Shown: positions 63,888-64,000 of the stretch, one piece after another
Position numbering within the stretch: the stretch's first letter is position 1
Layout: the number at the start of each line of letters is the position of its first letter
Assembly: GCF_018555685.1 (NCBI RefSeq)
Contig: NZ_JAFLWW010000011.1
Span: 124,001 to 188,000 of the forward strand
Direction of reading: 5' to 3'
Origin: Aminobacter anthyllidis
Lineage (GTDB): Bacteria > Pseudomonadota > Alphaproteobacteria > Rhizobiales > Rhizobiaceae
DNA length: 64,000 bases
Translations under genes and position numbers: made by a program
Notes under the pieces: model-generated
Databases searched by the model: none
What the model was told of the DNA's origin: nothing
Seen by the model: only the letters and a program-made list of their open reading frames with translations

Positions 63888-64000
63888 TTCTCCTCCGGCA
63901 GCCGACACACGCCACTATTAACCCATTCGCCTTCACGCCCTATCATCTATTAGCGGAGAGCCTGCATATTGCGGCAAGCTAGGAACCAAATCCGCATGGC

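Overview
The window looks like accessory DNA (plasmid, chromid or integrated conjugative island) of an alphaproteobacterium of the Hyphomicrobiales, in the Mesorhizobium/Aminobacter/Rhizobium neighbourhood. The evidence is a rhizobial-type traA-traF-traB / traC-traD-traG conjugation block with its oriT, DUF982 and WGR proteins, promoters matching the EcfG general-stress consensus, and many alphaproteobacterial ABC, FadR and IclR modules. No rRNA, tRNA, CRISPR array or replication gene was recognised. Organism and replicon type are inferences.

Layout. (1) 0.4-8 kb: conjugation genes either side of an oriT at about 5.5 kb. traD carries an internal stop and no traH is recognisable. (2) 8.3-15.2 kb: a WGR protein, then a homodimeric-type pyruvate dehydrogenase operon (aceE, aceF, and an E3 with its own lipoyl domain), with a divergent Lrp/AsnC regulator and a 19-bp palindrome between them. 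(3) 15.5-24.9 kb: an M20 amidohydrolase, a DUF982 protein, a YhaO/YhaN (SbcDC-like) pair, and a hipBA toxin-antitoxin operon preceded by four palindromic operators spaced exactly 26 bp apart. (4) 24.9-33.1 kb: a sugar-catabolism island with an FrcBCA/RbsABC-type ABC transporter, two NAD-dependent epimerase/dehydratases, a beta-hydroxyacid dehydrogenase and two close FadR-type paralogues. TTGTC-N-GACAA operators lie in both divergent promoter regions. (5) 33.1-37.8 kb: a decayed IS3 copy, a one-gene AbiEi-HipA fusion behind two palindromes 63 bp apart, decayed DNA, and a protein built from a tandemly duplicated domain.

(6) 38-51.8 kb is the most unusual metabolic region. An IclR regulator diverges from an NDP-forming acyl-CoA synthetase. 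A six-gene operon encodes HyuA and HyuB (carboxylase/hydantoinase family), a DUF35 OB-fold protein, an SCP-x/Ltp thiolase-fold protein, a short-chain dehydrogenase and a NitT/TauT-type binding protein. The matching ATPase, permease and a NIPSNAP-like protein diverge from it. Alcohol oxidation, ketone carboxylation, CoA ligation and thiolytic or retro-aldol cleavage would make a coherent route analogous to acetophenone degradation, but the substrate cannot be read from sequence.

(7) 51.9-64 kb: small hypothetical genes, a truncated Fic gene with three operator-like repeats, a UvrD-type helicase, HU, a GGDEF protein with an altered signature, and a cluster of stress-type genes (DUF6894, hydrophilic peptides, DUF427, topoisomerase IB, a glycine-rich stabilisation-type protein, a YghA-type dehydrogenase, an NTF2-like protein and a Crp/Fnr regulator). 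Four starts in this cluster have GGAAC-N16-CGTT-like promoters about 25-35 bp upstream, suggesting EcfG (general stress) control.
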